Shown: positions 34,677 to 44,204 of the stretch, in pieces
Numbering within the stretch: position 1 is the first letter of the stretch
How the letters are laid out: each line of letters starts with the position of its first letter
DNA from: Candidatus Symbiopectobacterium sp. 'North America'
GTDB taxonomy: Bacteria; Pseudomonadota; Gammaproteobacteria; Enterobacterales; Enterobacteriaceae
DNA: 45,785 nucleotides
Direction: 5' to 3'
Assembly: GCF_015762685.1 (NCBI RefSeq)
Contig: NZ_PEHF01000091.1
Coordinates: 1 to 45,785, forward strand
Position numbers and translations under genes: made by a program
Notes under the pieces: generated by a model
What the model saw: only the letters and a program-made list of their open reading frames with translations
The model's database searches: none
Told to the model about the DNA's origin: nothing

Positions 34677-34820
34677 GCACTGAAACGCTATGCAAGCCCT
34701 TGAGCGGTTAACAAGGCACTGACATCAGTTATGGCGGATGGGCGGGAAGCCCGTCCGCCTTTGCCTGTCAAATGCAACATACCCAAATTGATTGGGTATA
34801 ACACTGAAGAAGAGAGCCCT

Positions 34821-35780
34821 ATGGCGGAGTATAAGCCAACCATGAAAGCCCCCGGAAAGCTGGGCGATGTGATCTTTAGCGCGATGGTAAGAGCTTCTGC
34901 GCTGCTGACGCTGCTGCTGCTGTGTGACATCATCGTATCCCTGATCGTGGCATCCTGGCCGAGCATTGAGAAGTTTGGTCTGGCGTTCCTGTGGACCAAA
35001 GAGTGGGACGCGCCTGCCGGGCAGTTCGGTGCACTGGTACCGATTTACGGCACCATTGTGACCTCTTTGATTGCCTTGATCATTGCTATCCCTATCAGCT
35101 TCGGTATCGCCTTGTTCCTGACCGAACTGGCACCGAACTGGTTAAAACGCCCATTGGGTGTTGCCATTGAATTATTGGCCGCCATTCCGAGTATCGTATA
35201 CGGCATGTGGGGTCTGTTTATCTTCGCACCGTTGTTTGCCAAATACTTCCAGCAACCAGTCGGAAGTATCCTGTCCGGCATTCCTATTTTGGGCACACTG
35301 TTCTCTGGTTCGGCGTTTGGTATCGGTATTCTGGCCGCCGGTGTGATTCTGGCCATCATGATCATTCCTTATATCGCTGCCGTAATGCGCGACGTGTTTG
35401 AGCAAACACCGGTAATGATGAAAGAGTCAGCCTACGGCATAGGTTGCACCACCTGGGAAGTGATTTGGCGCATCGTATTGCCTTACACCAAAAACGGGGT
35501 GATTGGTGGCGTCATGCTGGGGTTGGGGCGTGCACTGGGTGAAACCATGGCGGTGACCTTTATTATCGGTAACACCTACCAGTTGGACAGCCTGTCGCTG
35601 TTTATGCCGGGTAACAGTATCACTTCCGCGCTGGCGAACGAGTTTGCCGAAGCGGAATCTGGCCTGCATACGGCGGCATTGATGCAGCTTGGTCTTATCC
35701 TGTTTGTGATTACCTTTATCGTGCTGGCGCTGTCTAAGTTGATGATTATGTGTTTGGCAAAAAATGAGGGGGCACGCTAA
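34821..35780 (+). CDS. pstC: Phosphate ABC transporter permease PstC
   Basis: The inner-membrane permease of the Pst system, with about six membrane helices. The ATG at 34821 gives [20 protein letters not shown] and 319 residues, the E. coli length. The permease coupling loop is [23 protein letters not shown]. The open frame begins 90 bp earlier, but that part lies in the leader. A gap of 144 bp separates it from pstS. Its stop overlaps the pstA start (TAATG). Confidence 0.96.
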   Translation: MAEYKPTMKAPGKLGDVIFSAMVRASALLTLLLLCDIIVSLIVASWPSIEKFGLAFLWTKEWDAPAGQFGALVPIYGTIVTSLIALIIAIPISFGIALFLTELAPNWLKRPLGVAIELLAAIPSIVYGMWGLFIFAPLFAKYFQQPVGSILSGIPILGTLFSGSAFGIGILAAGVILAIMIIPYIAAVMRDVFEQTPVMMKESAYGIGCTTWEVIWRIVLPYTKNGVIGGVMLGLGRALGETMAVTFIIGNTYQLDSLSLFMPGNSITSALANEFAEAESGLHTAALMQLGLILFVITFIVLALSKLMIMCLAKNEGAR

Positions 35781-36667
35781 TGACGGCGTTAGGAATGGAA
35801 CAAGAAGCCACACTGGCGCGTACCCGGCAGAAAATGCAGGCTTGGCGTCGCCAGAAGAACCGCATTGCGCTATGTCTCTCCATGACCACCATGGCGTTTG
35901 GCCTGTTCTGGCTGGTGTGGATCCTGTTCTCCACCGTGGTGAGAGGGATCGACGGCATGTCGCTGGCGCTGTTTACCGAAATGACGCCGCCGCCCAATAC
36001 CGTAGGTGGTGGGCTTGCCAACGCCATTGTTGGCAGTGGGTTGCTGATTTTCTGGGCTACGGTCTTTGGTACACCGCTCGGCATTATGGCGGGTATCTAC
36101 CTGGCGGAATATGGTCGAAAATCTATTGTTGCCGAAGTGATTCGCTTTATTAACGATATCTTATTGTCAGCACCTTCGATTGTGGTTGGCTTGTTTGTCT
36201 ACTCGATTGTCGTGACAAAGATGCAGCACTTCTCGGGGTGGGCGGGGGTGATTGCGCTGGCGCTATTGCAGGTGTCTATCGTGATTCGTACCACAGAGAA
36301 CATGCTGAAACTGGTTCCCGATAGCCTGCGTGAAGCGGCTTATGCGCTGGGAACTCCGAAGTGGAAAATGATTTCGGCCATCACATTGAAAGTCTCTGTC
36401 TCCGGCATTATTACCGGCGTGCTGCTGGCCATTGCTCGTATCGCCGGGGAAACCGCACCGTTGCTATTTACGTCGCTGTCCAACCAGTTCTGGAACACCG
36501 ACATGATGCACCCGATTGCCAACCTCCCCGTCACCATCTTTAAGTTTGCCATGAGCCCGTTTGTCGAGTGGCAGCAGCTGGCCTGGGCGGGGGTGCTACT
36601 GATTACGCTGTGCGTGCTGCTGCTGAACATTGTCGCGCGTATTTTGTTCGCGAAAAAGAAACATTAA
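35780..36667 (+). CDS. pstA: Phosphate ABC transporter permease PstA
   Basis: The second permease subunit of Pst, with six predicted membrane segments after a charged N-terminus ([17 protein letters not shown]). The coupling loop reads [21 protein letters not shown]. The 295 residues are one short of E. coli. Its ATG overlaps the pstC stop by one base, which suggests translational coupling. Confidence 0.96.
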   Translation: MTALGMEQEATLARTRQKMQAWRRQKNRIALCLSMTTMAFGLFWLVWILFSTVVRGIDGMSLALFTEMTPPPNTVGGGLANAIVGSGLLIFWATVFGTPLGIMAGIYLAEYGRKSIVAEVIRFINDILLSAPSIVVGLFVYSIVVTKMQHFSGWAGVIALALLQVSIVIRTTENMLKLVPDSLREAAYALGTPKWKMISAITLKVSVSGIITGVLLAIARIAGETAPLLFTSLSNQFWNTDMMHPIANLPVTIFKFAMSPFVEWQQLAWAGVLLITLCVLLLNIVARILFAKKKH

Positions 36668-36718
36668 TGGATTCAACGGTGTGTCGGACGACACGCCAGT
36701 TAAAAGAGAGAAGTCTTA

Positions 36719-37495
36719 ATGAGTATGGCTACCGAGACATCCAACAACAAAATTCAGGTGCGCAATCTGAATTTCTATTACGGAAAATTCTATGCGCTGA
36801 AAGACATTACGCTGGATATTGCCACTAATCAGGTGACCGCGTTTATCGGCCCGTCTGGCTGCGGCAAATCCACGCTGTTGCGCACGCTGAATAAAATGTA
36901 TCAACTGTATCCGGAGCAGCGCGCGGAAGGGGATATTTTGCTGGATGGCAACAACATTCTTACCGACAAGCAGGATGTGGCGTTGCTACGTGCCAAGGTG
37001 GGCATGGTGTTCCAGAAGCCAACCCCGTTCCCGATGTCGATTTATGACAATATTGCCTTCGGTGTGCGTTTGTTCGAAAAACTTTCCCGCGCCGATATGG
37101 ATGAGCGCGTGCAGTGGGCATTGACCAAAGCCGCATTGTGGCAGGAAACCAAAGATAAGCTGCACCAGAGCGGATACAGTCTCTCGGGTGGTCAGCAGCA
37201 GCGTTTGTGCATTGCGCGCGGTATCGCTATCCGTCCCGATGTATTGCTGCTTGATGAACCGTGTTCGGCGCTGGACCCTATCTCTACGGGCCGCATCGAA
37301 GAACTGATTTCCGAATTGAAGAAAGATTATACCGTGGTGATCGTCACCCACAACATGCAACAGGCGGCACGCTGTTCGGATCATACGGCATTTATGTACC
37401 TGGGCGAACTGATCGAATTTAGCGATACAGATACCCTGTTTACCGCGCCCAAACAGAAACAGACCGAAGACTACATTACCGGTCGCTATGGTTGA
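36719..37495 (+). CDS. pstB: Phosphate ABC transporter ATPase PstB
   Basis: The ATPase that powers phosphate import. Walker A is GPSGCGKST (about residues 43-51), the signature is [14 protein letters not shown], Walker B is [13 protein letters not shown], and the switch histidine lies in [11 protein letters not shown]. The 258 residues match the family. It is 51 bp after pstA in the same operon. The next gene, phoU, starts 14 bp after its stop. Confidence 0.97.
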   Translation: MSMATETSNNKIQVRNLNFYYGKFYALKDITLDIATNQVTAFIGPSGCGKSTLLRTLNKMYQLYPEQRAEGDILLDGNNILTDKQDVALLRAKVGMVFQKPTPFPMSIYDNIAFGVRLFEKLSRADMDERVQWALTKAALWQETKDKLHQSGYSLSGGQQQRLCIARGIAIRPDVLLLDEPCSALDPISTGRIEELISELKKDYTVVIVTHNMQQAARCSDHTAFMYLGELIEFSDTDTLFTAPKQKQTEDYITGRYG

Positions 37496-37509
37496 TTACA
37501 GGAAGCATC

Positions 37510-38244
37510 ATGGACAATCTGAATCTGAACAAACACATTTCCGGGCAGTTCAACGCTGAGCTTGAGCACATTCGCACCCAGGTGATGACAATGGGCGGTT
37601 TGGTTGAGCAGCAACTGACGGATGCCATTACGGCAATGCACAACCGTGACGCGGAATTGGCCCTGCGCGTGATTGAAGGTGATGCCAAGGTGAACTTGAT
37701 GGAGGTGACCATCGATGAAGCCTGTGTGCGTATCATCGCCAAGCGTCAGCCAACGGCGAGTGATTTGCGTCTGGTGATGGCAATCATCAAAACCATTTCT
37801 GAACTGGAGCGTATTGGCGATGTAGCGGATAAAATCTGTCGCACTGCGTTGGATAAATATTCGCATCAGCATCAGCCTTTGCTGGTTAGCCTGGAATCGT
37901 TGGGTCGTCATACGGTAGAAATGCTGCATGACGTACTGGACGCCTTTGCGCGCATGGATCTGGATGAAGCTATCCGTATTTATCGCGAAGACAAGAAGGT
38001 CGATAAAGAGTATGAAGGCATTGTGCGCCAACTGATGACGCACATGATGGAAGACTCACGTACTATTCCGAGCGTATTGACCGCGCTGTTTTGCGCCCGC
38101 TCAATCGAACGCATTGGTGACCGTTGTCAGAACATCTGCGAGTTTATTTTCTACTTCGTTAAAGGGCAGGATTTCCGCCATATTGGTGGTGATGCGCTGG
38201 AAAAACTGCTGGAGAAAGAGAAAAACGGACCTGCACCTCAGTGA
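37510..38244 (+). CDS. phoU: Phosphate signalling protein PhoU
   Basis: A peripheral protein that couples the Pst transporter to the PhoR/PhoB two-component system and keeps the pho regulon off when phosphate is plentiful. It has two three-helix bundles, each with the metal-binding E(D)xxxD motif: [14 protein letters not shown] and [15 protein letters not shown]. The ATG at 37510 ([15 protein letters not shown]) matches E. coli and gives 244 residues. An open frame from 37492 overlaps pstB and is not needed. Confidence 0.97.
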   Translation: MDNLNLNKHISGQFNAELEHIRTQVMTMGGLVEQQLTDAITAMHNRDAELALRVIEGDAKVNLMEVTIDEACVRIIAKRQPTASDLRLVMAIIKTISELERIGDVADKICRTALDKYSHQHQPLLVSLESLGRHTVEMLHDVLDAFARMDLDEAIRIYREDKKVDKEYEGIVRQLMTHMMEDSRTIPSVLTALFCARSIERIGDRCQNICEFIFYFVKGQDFRHIGGDALEKLLEKEKNGPAPQ

Positions 38245-38278
38245 TTTTCACTGATAAATATCCCCCGTCGGGGTGTGT

Positions 38279-38421
38279 TCAGACTGCTGACAAAATCACT
38301 CTACCCCTCGTCATCCGCGCGAAGGCGGGGATCTCTGTGTGAATAAACGCGTTTCTTCGGCAAGAGATCCCCGCCTTCGCGCGGATGACGGTGGGAGTCG
38401 GACCGTTTATCAGCAACCTCA
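38279..38421. repeat. Long palindromic repeat element (copy 1), MITE-like
   Basis: Two 27-bp arms, 38310-38336 and 38363-38389, are perfect reverse complements of each other and enclose a 26-nt loop containing AACGCGTT. The flanks extend the symmetry imperfectly: TCAGACTGCTGACAAA on the left pairs loosely with TTTATCAGCAACCTCA on the right. The element would form a very stable cruciform or RNA hairpin. A diverged relative lies at 45572-45680 and shares the loop (GAAT[A/G]AACGCGTTT), the right flank GCAACCTCA and a following GCCCC/GGGGC hairpin. This points to a dispersed repeat family rather than an ordinary terminator. Confidence 0.85.
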
Positions 38422-38424
38422 TAC

Positions 38425-38443
38425 GCCCCGTCAGGGGCATTTT
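38425..38443 (+). terminator. Possible terminator after phoU
   Basis: GCCCC-GTCA-GGGGC followed by ATTTTG forms a short hairpin with a weak T tract, 180 bp after phoU. A similar hairpin follows the second palindromic element, so it may instead be part of that repeat module. Confidence 0.4.
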
Positions 38444-38474
38444 GTTAATGATTGGATGCAGAGGTTTGTGTGTG

Positions 38475-39808
38475 TTAGAGCATAATATCCATTACTTGAT
38501 TTTCACGCTGAATAGTCAGTGCCAATGTTCCTTTGGGCTCCTGAAGTAACAGTTTTCTCACTGTTTTTATTTTTTCTGGTGCATACTTGGTGTTGTTGAT
38601 GGTTAATATCTTATCACCATTTTTTAATCCGTATTTTTGTATTTCTTCATTATTGTTGTAAAACACTTCAATGCTTCCATCCATATAGCGAACTGCAATG
38701 TAACGTTCATGAGGAATACTGTTTTTTTCAATAGAGTTAGCGTCATAGCAAAACATCATGCGCGAAGGTATAAACGTATAGCGTTTAAACCGAGACAGGA
38801 AATCCATCCCGACATGAAATTTTCCTTCCTGATTATCTGAAAACTCCATTTTATTTAATGGCAACCCATTAAATACAAAGTCCTGTAAGATATATTGGGT
38901 GCTTTTTGTTAAGCCACCCGCTTCAGCCATCGGTTCATTGCTAGACAATAATTCAATCGATAGCTTGTTCTCTTTGATATAATTGAGAAATTAATTGGAA
39001 ACGAAGTTATGATCAGCGCCGGTATCCATGCGAAAGGCCACATCATTATTTTTATATTTAAACCAGCGTTGTGGCATTCGGTTGTAACTGTCATCATAGC
39101 CAGTGCACGCCTGATAATTTGATGCGGAGGGGAGCGTGTCGAAAATAATAACTTTTTTTTGTCATTATCGATTTTTCAATTGAACCGTCTAAACGTATCA
39201 ATACCGATAATGCCGTCTATTTTTGTTCCCATCGATTGCGTCAGCAGTGATAAATCGAGAGAAACCCATATGTCGCTGTCATTGATCTCTTTTGTGCCGA
39301 TGATGAAGGTGGTTGGTTTCAATAGGGCAAACTGATGGCCCTCCAATCGTCCAGAAACCGTCGTGACGTTTGAAAATTCCTAGCGATAATTCTGTGGAAT
39401 TTCTGATGAGAGTAAGGGGCGTGTTATCGTGTTCGCTATTTTTTCATCAATAAAGGTTACGCTGGCACCAGTATCAACGAGAAAGTTTAATGTTTTGTTG
39501 TTTATCACGACGGGGATGACGATATCATCTTCAATATTTGTGTCGAGAACGGTACCGGTTTTTTTATTATTTTGGGTTTCACGCTCGTTCTTTTCCAGAG
39601 AATCACACCCTGTCACACTTGATAAACAAAGTAATATGGATGCTATTTTGGTTATTTTTCGTGACTTAGAGGCATATTTATTCCCTTTGTATACTGGTTT
39701 TTTTGAAAATTCTATTGTTTTAATTTTAAACGAAATATAAACAATGATTAGGTTTGTGAGAATTAAACATATTTTTAAGTATAATGCGCGACCTTGATTG
39801 AAAGGCAT
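38475..39808 (-). pseudogene. Two-domain retropepsin-like aspartic protease with C-terminal PDZ-like domain, decayed
   Basis: Read on the minus strand, this once coded for a protein of about 440 residues. It starts with a possible lipoprotein signal (ILLCLSSVTGC, with the lipobox Cys) and has a first aspartic-protease motif, NFLVDTGASVTFIDE. A middle linker (IDGIIGIDTFRRF) leads to a second motif, FRMDTGADHNFVSN, and a FLSRFKRYTF stretch. The C-terminal PDZ-like segment reads YGLKNGDKILTINNTKYAPE. Lesions are a TAG at 39380-39382, a TGA at 39176-39178, a missing A in the 8-A run at 39153-39160 and a TAA at 38991-38993. No specific family member is recognised. The true start is uncertain, because no ATG is well placed before the lipobox. 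Confidence 0.72.
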
Positions 39809-40099
39809 GTATCATGGCAAAGGAATGCTTTTTAATGTTGAAATTATTGCCGTTTATCAGAAGCTTCTAAGCTGATGCTCATCTTGAAAAAATAATATTT
39901 ACTCTACGGCGGATAGCCTTAAATCGCTTGTCAAGATATCGAACTGTCATTGTGCGTAGCCTCTAAGCGTATATTGATAACCGCTCAAGATGGTTGTAAT
40001 TTAACTAATTGATAAACAATATATTAATCATTGGTTGACTCGTTATCTTCTTATGGGGATAAGAGAAAAGTGCTTAACCAAAAGAAAGAGAATCGTGTA
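39809..40099. other. Intergenic region before the omptin remnant
   Basis: AT-rich sequence with no supported gene. It probably holds the former promoters of the protease remnant (minus) and the omptin (plus). A GATAAACAATATATTAATC stretch near 40013-40031 resembles PhoP-type direct repeats only weakly. Confidence 0.4.
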
Positions 40100-40551
40100 A
40101 TGCAATTTAAGTTTTATCTGTGGCTTTATCTACTGTAGCAGACACCAGACTGGGTGTTTTTCCCGATGGGAAATTGAGTGGGAATATTGGTTTGGGAACC
40201 CTGAGCGGGAAAACCAAAGAACGTGTATACGATCCCGATGAAGGGGGCAGAAAGGGGAGTCAACTTGACTGGAAATATAACAATGCGGCCATCGTAAAAG
40301 GCTCTCTCGATTGGGATGTCATGCCTTGGGTATCCGTCGGTGCATCAGGTTGGACGACCATCGCCAGCCGAGGTGGTTTTATGAAAGATACTGACTGGTT
40401 TGATGAAACTAAGCTGGAATGGACGGATAAAAGCAAGCATCCCAACACACGCTTAAATTTTGCCAATGAGTATACCGACAGAAGTGAGAACCTAGGTGGC
40501 ATCGAGAACTACAACTTTATCACCACGATTGGTATGCAATACACGTTCTAA
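40100..40551 (+). pseudogene. Omptin-family outer-membrane protease, internally deleted
   Basis: The N-terminal third matches OmpT/Pla/PgtE proteases very closely (LGTLSGKTKERVY, EEGGRK-type EGGRKGSQLDWKYNNAAIVKG, GWTTIASRGGFMKDTDWFDE). The sequence then jumps from RLNFANEYTD to the very C-terminal strand GIENYNFITTIGMQYTF, ending in the outer-membrane signature Phe. Compared with OmpT, about 170 residues are missing, including the catalytic Asp/His pair. The signal peptide is also disrupted: ATG at 40100 (MQFKFYLW) is in a different frame from ALSTVADTRLGVF. The truncated sequence cannot form the ten-stranded barrel. Omptins are typically activated by LPS and act on host defence peptides or plasminogen. 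Confidence 0.88.
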
Positions 40552-40742
40552 ACCCGCTGGTCGGACGAATCGTCCGGCTTCTCCCTTCATGGCTTAGGTT
40601 TTATCTTTCCCTAAACGCCTTCCCCGAGTCTGAAACTCGGCTATGTGACATAATTATAATATTATCCATTTTTATTATTTCCTGATTGCCGCGCGGGCTG
40701 TTAGCTTGCTGGCTAACAAAACTTATAAGGGTGACAAGGGAA

Positions 40743-41582
40743 ATGGTGAAAAAACAAGTTGTTGCATTAACGTTATTAGCGAGTTTAATTTCTGTTTCCG
40801 GTATCGCTCAGGCGGACAAGCTGGATGATATTCAGAAAGCGGGCGTAGTGAAAATTGCGGTATTTGACAGTAACCCGCCGTTTGGTTTTGTCGATCCGCA
40901 AACCAAAAAGCTGGTGGGCTATGACGTGGACATCGCGGAAGCCATCGGCAAAGCGCTGGGTGTGAAAGTCGAACTGCGTGCCACCAACCCGGCTAATCGT
41001 ATTCCTTTGCTGACCTCGCAGAAAGTCGATTTGATTGCCGCCAATTTCACCATTACGGATGAGCGTGCCAAGCAGGTTAATTTCAGTATTCCCTACTTCG
41101 CCACCGGACAGAAATTTATCGCCCGTAAAGGTGTGCTGAAAACGCCGGAAGACATTAAAGCGCTGCGTATCGGTGCGGATAAAGGGACCGTGCAAGAGAT
41201 CACGCTGCGTGAACATTATCCGACGGCAAAAGTCATCTCTTATGACGACACACCGCTTGCTTTCGCCGCTTTGCGTAATGGTAACGTACAGGCCATTACT
41301 CAGGATGACGCCAAGCTGGTTGGTTTACTGGCCAACGTGCCAGATGCACAAAAAGCCGAGTTTGAGATCTCTCCGTTTAGCATCACCAAGGAATACCAAG
41401 GGGTGGGGGTTCTTAAAGGTGAAGATCGCCTGACACAGAAGGTGGATGAAACGCTGTTGCAACTGGAAAAAACCGGTGAAGCGAAACAGACCTACGATCG
41501 CTGGTTTGGGCCGACCACAAAATCTGCTCAACCACGTGGTGATTTCACCTTTGCGCCATTGGATAAACAGCCTAAAGCCTGA
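40743..41582 (+). CDS. Amino-acid ABC transporter substrate-binding protein
   Basis: A periplasmic binding protein of the polar amino-acid family (SBP_bac_3). A signal peptide (MVKKQVVALTLLASLISVSG, cleaved after AQA) precedes DKLDDIQKAGVVKIAVF. The family hallmarks GYDVDIAEAIGKALG, NPANRIPLLTSQKVDLIAANFTIT and SIPYFATGQKFIARKG are present. Ligand-carboxylate residues are suggested by NRIPLL and the RIGADKGTVQE loop, but the substrate cannot be named. The ATG at 40743 follows AAGGGAA. An upstream extension to 40686 is not supported. It is followed by two permease genes, with a perfect hairpin at 41647-41667 in the gap. Confidence 0.9.
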   Translation: MVKKQVVALTLLASLISVSGIAQADKLDDIQKAGVVKIAVFDSNPPFGFVDPQTKKLVGYDVDIAEAIGKALGVKVELRATNPANRIPLLTSQKVDLIAANFTITDERAKQVNFSIPYFATGQKFIARKGVLKTPEDIKALRIGADKGTVQEITLREHYPTAKVISYDDTPLAFAALRNGNVQAITQDDAKLVGLLANVPDAQKAEFEISPFSITKEYQGVGVLKGEDRLTQKVDETLLQLEKTGEAKQTYDRWFGPTTKSAQPRGDFTFAPLDKQPKA

Positions 41583-41646
41583 TGCCATTATCCGTCCACA
41601 CGTGCCAACGTGAGGCTACAGGTCGTTTCAGGTAACACCGCATTCT

Positions 41647-41667
41647 GCCCTCTGTTGAACAGAGGGC
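41647..41667 (+). promoter_or_regulatory. Stem-loop between binding protein and permease genes
   Basis: GCCCTCTG and CAGAGGGC pair around a 5-nt TTGAA loop. It is not followed by a T run. As with rbsB, such a hairpin probably stabilises the upstream binding-protein mRNA and lowers permease expression. Confidence 0.5.
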
Positions 41668-41712
41668 ATTGTCGTTTCTGCAACAAAGCGTTTTTACTAC
41701 CGCGAACAGGGT

Positions 41713-42465
41713 ATGACATTGACTGAAAACGTTGCTTCTTTTTTGGAAAACGGGCTGCTGGCATCCCGTTATCTGTCATGGTTGTGGCATGGTTTTTTGC
41801 TGACACTGTGGCTTTCACTGTGTGTGGTTGTTCTATCAACGTTGCTGGGAATGGTGCTTGCCGCCGCAAGAGATAGCTATCGTAGCCTTTTGCGCTGGCC
41901 GGTAATCGCTTACAGCGCCTTGTTTCGCAATACGCCGTTGCTGGTGCAGTTATTCTTCTGGTATTTCGGCGCGGCGCAGTTGCTGCCGGGTGCACTGTTG
42001 CAATGGCTGAATTCACCCCACGATGTGGCCATTGCAGGCCTGGTTTTGAGTTGGCCCTCTTTCGAGTTTCTCGCCGGATTGATTGGCCTGACGCTCTATT
42101 CCAGCGCGTTTATCGCCGAAGAGATTCGTGCGGGAATAGGCGGCGTCGCGCGCGGACAAAAACACGCATCGCTGGCATTGGGGCTGACGCCCTGGCAAGC
42201 CATGCGTTATGTGGTGCTGCCTCAGGCGCTGAAAATTGCTATGCCACCGCTGCTGGGGCAATACATGAATATCATCAAGAATTCCTCTCTGACGATGGCG
42301 ATTGGCGTAGCCGAGCTCTCTTATGCATCTCGTCAGGTTGAGACGGAAACCTTGCGAACCTTTCAGGCGTTCGGCGTTGCGACGGTGCTGTATATCGCGA
42401 TCATTGCGCTGATCGAAGGCTGGGGTATGTGGCGGCAGCAACGTCAATTGGCGCGGGGGCACTAA
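41713..42465 (+). CDS. Amino-acid ABC transporter permease 1
   Basis: A HisM/GlnP-type inner-membrane permease of 250 residues with about five membrane helices. The coupling motif reads QKHASLALGLTPWQAMRYVV followed by LPQALKIAMPPLLGQYMNI, typical of polar amino-acid permeases. It is followed after one base by the second permease. No ATPase gene is nearby. Confidence 0.9.
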   Translation: MTLTENVASFLENGLLASRYLSWLWHGFLLTLWLSLCVVVLSTLLGMVLAAARDSYRSLLRWPVIAYSALFRNTPLLVQLFFWYFGAAQLLPGALLQWLNSPHDVAIAGLVLSWPSFEFLAGLIGLTLYSSAFIAEEIRAGIGGVARGQKHASLALGLTPWQAMRYVVLPQALKIAMPPLLGQYMNIIKNSSLTMAIGVAELSYASRQVETETLRTFQAFGVATVLYIAIIALIEGWGMWRQQRQLARGH

Positions 42466-42466
42466 C

Positions 42467-43204
42467 ATGGATTTTACGATTATTAGCGATAACCTCAGCT
42501 ATTTGTTGTGGGGCACGTTTCCTGATGGCCCAATCGGTGGAGCCGCATTGACGCTCGTTATCAGCGCATTGGCCGGTATCGCTTCTGCGATGTTGGGCAC
42601 GGTGCTGGGCGTGGCGCTGGCGATGTCTCGCGGTTGGCTAGGCGCGCTGTTGGCGCTGGTGCTGGGTTTTTTCCGAGCTATTCCGGTGATCATGCTTATT
42701 TTTTGGACTTACTTCCTGCTGCCCATTGTATTTGGTGTCGATATTCCTGAAATCACCACCGTGGTATGTGCGCTGGCGTTTATTGGCGCGGCCTATCTGG
42801 CGCATGGCGTCAAAGCGGGGATTGTTGCTATCAGTCAGGGGCAGTGGCAGGCCGGGCTGTCGTTGGGTTTCAGTCGCTGGCGCGTACTCTGGTTTATCGT
42901 GTTGCCCCAGGCGCTACGCATGATGGTCCCATCGTTTATCAACCAGTGGATTTCCTTAATCAAGGATACATCGCTGGCGTATATCGTGGGCGTGGGGGAA
43001 TTGACGTTTCTGGCTACACAGGTTAACAACCGCAGTATGGTCTATCCCACCGAAGTGTTCCTGTTTGTGGCGCTGGTTTACTTTGTTTTTTGTCTGGCCC
43101 TGGAGCTATTGGCGCATCGCGTGAGCCAGCTCTATGCGGTGCACGCGCGGGTTGACGCGCCAAAACGGCGGTTTTGGTGGTGCTGGCGGCCGCGCCCAGC
43201 CTAG
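42467..43204 (+). CDS. Amino-acid ABC transporter permease 2
   Basis: The partner permease of 245 residues, with the same fold. The coupling segment is QWQAGLSLGFSRWRVLWFIV with LPQALRMMVPSFINQWISLI. The pair would form the membrane channel for the binding protein encoded at 40743. The C-terminus has a basic, tryptophan-rich tail (KRRFWWCWRPRPA), which is unusual for the family. The gene is followed by a convergent yieH, so the ATPase expected at the end of such an operon is missing from this locus. Confidence 0.9.
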   Translation: MDFTIISDNLSYLLWGTFPDGPIGGAALTLVISALAGIASAMLGTVLGVALAMSRGWLGALLALVLGFFRAIPVIMLIFWTYFLLPIVFGVDIPEITTVVCALAFIGAAYLAHGVKAGIVAISQGQWQAGLSLGFSRWRVLWFIVLPQALRMMVPSFINQWISLIKDTSLAYIVGVGELTFLATQVNNRSMVYPTEVFLFVALVYFVFCLALELLAHRVSQLYAVHARVDAPKRRFWWCWRPRPA

Positions 43205-43219
43205 CGCGGCCAACCGCCG

Positions 43220-43885
43220 TCAGGCGGTGATGTTACAGCCTTTGTCGCGCCACAGTTGCGGTAAGTCACGCATCGTGTGGAAGGTGGTGACCAGCGGGTG
43301 ATCGATGGGCGGGTTGTGCGGGTCGGCGCAGTAGTAGTACACCGGAATGCCCGCAGCGATACCCGCTTCCACGCCTGAAAACGAATCTTCCACTAGCAGG
43401 CAGTTCTCTAGATTGACCCGCATCTGCTGAGCTGCGTGATAAATAACGGCGGGATCGGGCTTCCATTTTTTCAAATCGTAGCCGCTATACAGGCGATCGG
43501 CGAAGTGCTCACGCAGCCCGGTTAATCCGAGCGAATGGTGCATTTTGCTGACCGGGCCGTTCGATACCACGCCCATTGGCACGGTAATCGCGCCAAGCAG
43601 TTCTGGAATGGCGTCAATGGGTTGTAGTGATTTCTCAAACAGCCGGGCGATCTCTGCACGGAAGTGTTTTTCCAGCGTTTCAGGCACCACCGTCAGGCCA
43701 TGTTGTGCACTCACACGATCGATAATGTCGTAGAGCTTGACGCCTTTGTAGGTCTTGATGACCTCCTCCAGCGACAACTGTAAGCCATACGGAATAAAAA
43801 TATTCACATAGGCCTGGCAACAAATCACTTCGCTGTCGACCAGCGTGCCATTACAATCGAAAAAAACACAATCAATCGAAGACAT
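43220..43885 (-). CDS. yieH: HAD-family phosphatase YieH with altered catalytic motif
   Basis: The homologue of E. coli YieH, a HAD phosphatase active on 6-phosphogluconate and related sugar phosphates. The start MSSIDCVFFDCNGTLVDSE aligns with E. coli, where the motif is DCDGTLVD. Here the second catalytic aspartate, the acid/base, is Asn (codon AAT). Motif II (VVSNGPVSK), motif III (KKWKPDPAV) and motif IV (LLVEDSFSG) are otherwise intact. The ATG at 43885 is preferred over the longer frame from 43969, because the extension has no family counterpart. In other HAD enzymes this substitution severely lowers activity. Its partner locus adeP is also broken. Confidence 0.9.
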   Translation of the reverse strand: MSSIDCVFFDCNGTLVDSEVICCQAYVNIFIPYGLQLSLEEVIKTYKGVKLYDIIDRVSAQHGLTVVPETLEKHFRAEIARLFEKSLQPIDAIPELLGAITVPMGVVSNGPVSKMHHSLGLTGLREHFADRLYSGYDLKKWKPDPAVIYHAAQQMRVNLENCLLVEDSFSGVEAGIAAGIPVYYYCADPHNPPIDHPLVTTFHTMRDLPQLWRDKGCNITA

Positions 43886-44204
43886 GGGGTTCCTTATTGG
43901 TAACGCGTGTGGTTCACCCACTACTTTACCCCACTGTGTCAGTATTTTGACCTCACCGGGCGTAAACACGATAAAATACTGTTTTTAAACTGGTTTTCAT
44001 CTTTTGTTCTGAAGGCGGAGAGTTATGGCTTGTTCGCTGTTTTTCTCGCGTATTTGCAGAAAAAAGATACCTGATGCCGTTGAGGGTAAGGGTTGTAATA
44101 ACCTCTGCTTATGGCAAGAAAAAAAACCGGCCAATGGCGTTAATCTCTGTACATTTTGTTATAGGATACCCACCGACCATAATTCCTTATCTGGAACGTT
44201 GATA

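Noticed and set aside
38245..38474. Palindromic element as the simple phoU terminator
   Set aside because: The arms are 27 bp with a 26-nt loop and no adjacent T run, and a related copy lies 7 kb away after adeP. A dispersed repeat fits better, although it may also stop transcription.
40010..40060. PhoP-box-like direct repeats upstream of the omptin remnant
   Set aside because: Only partial matches to the half-sites exist, with wrong spacing in an AT-rich region, so I did not list a regulatory site.
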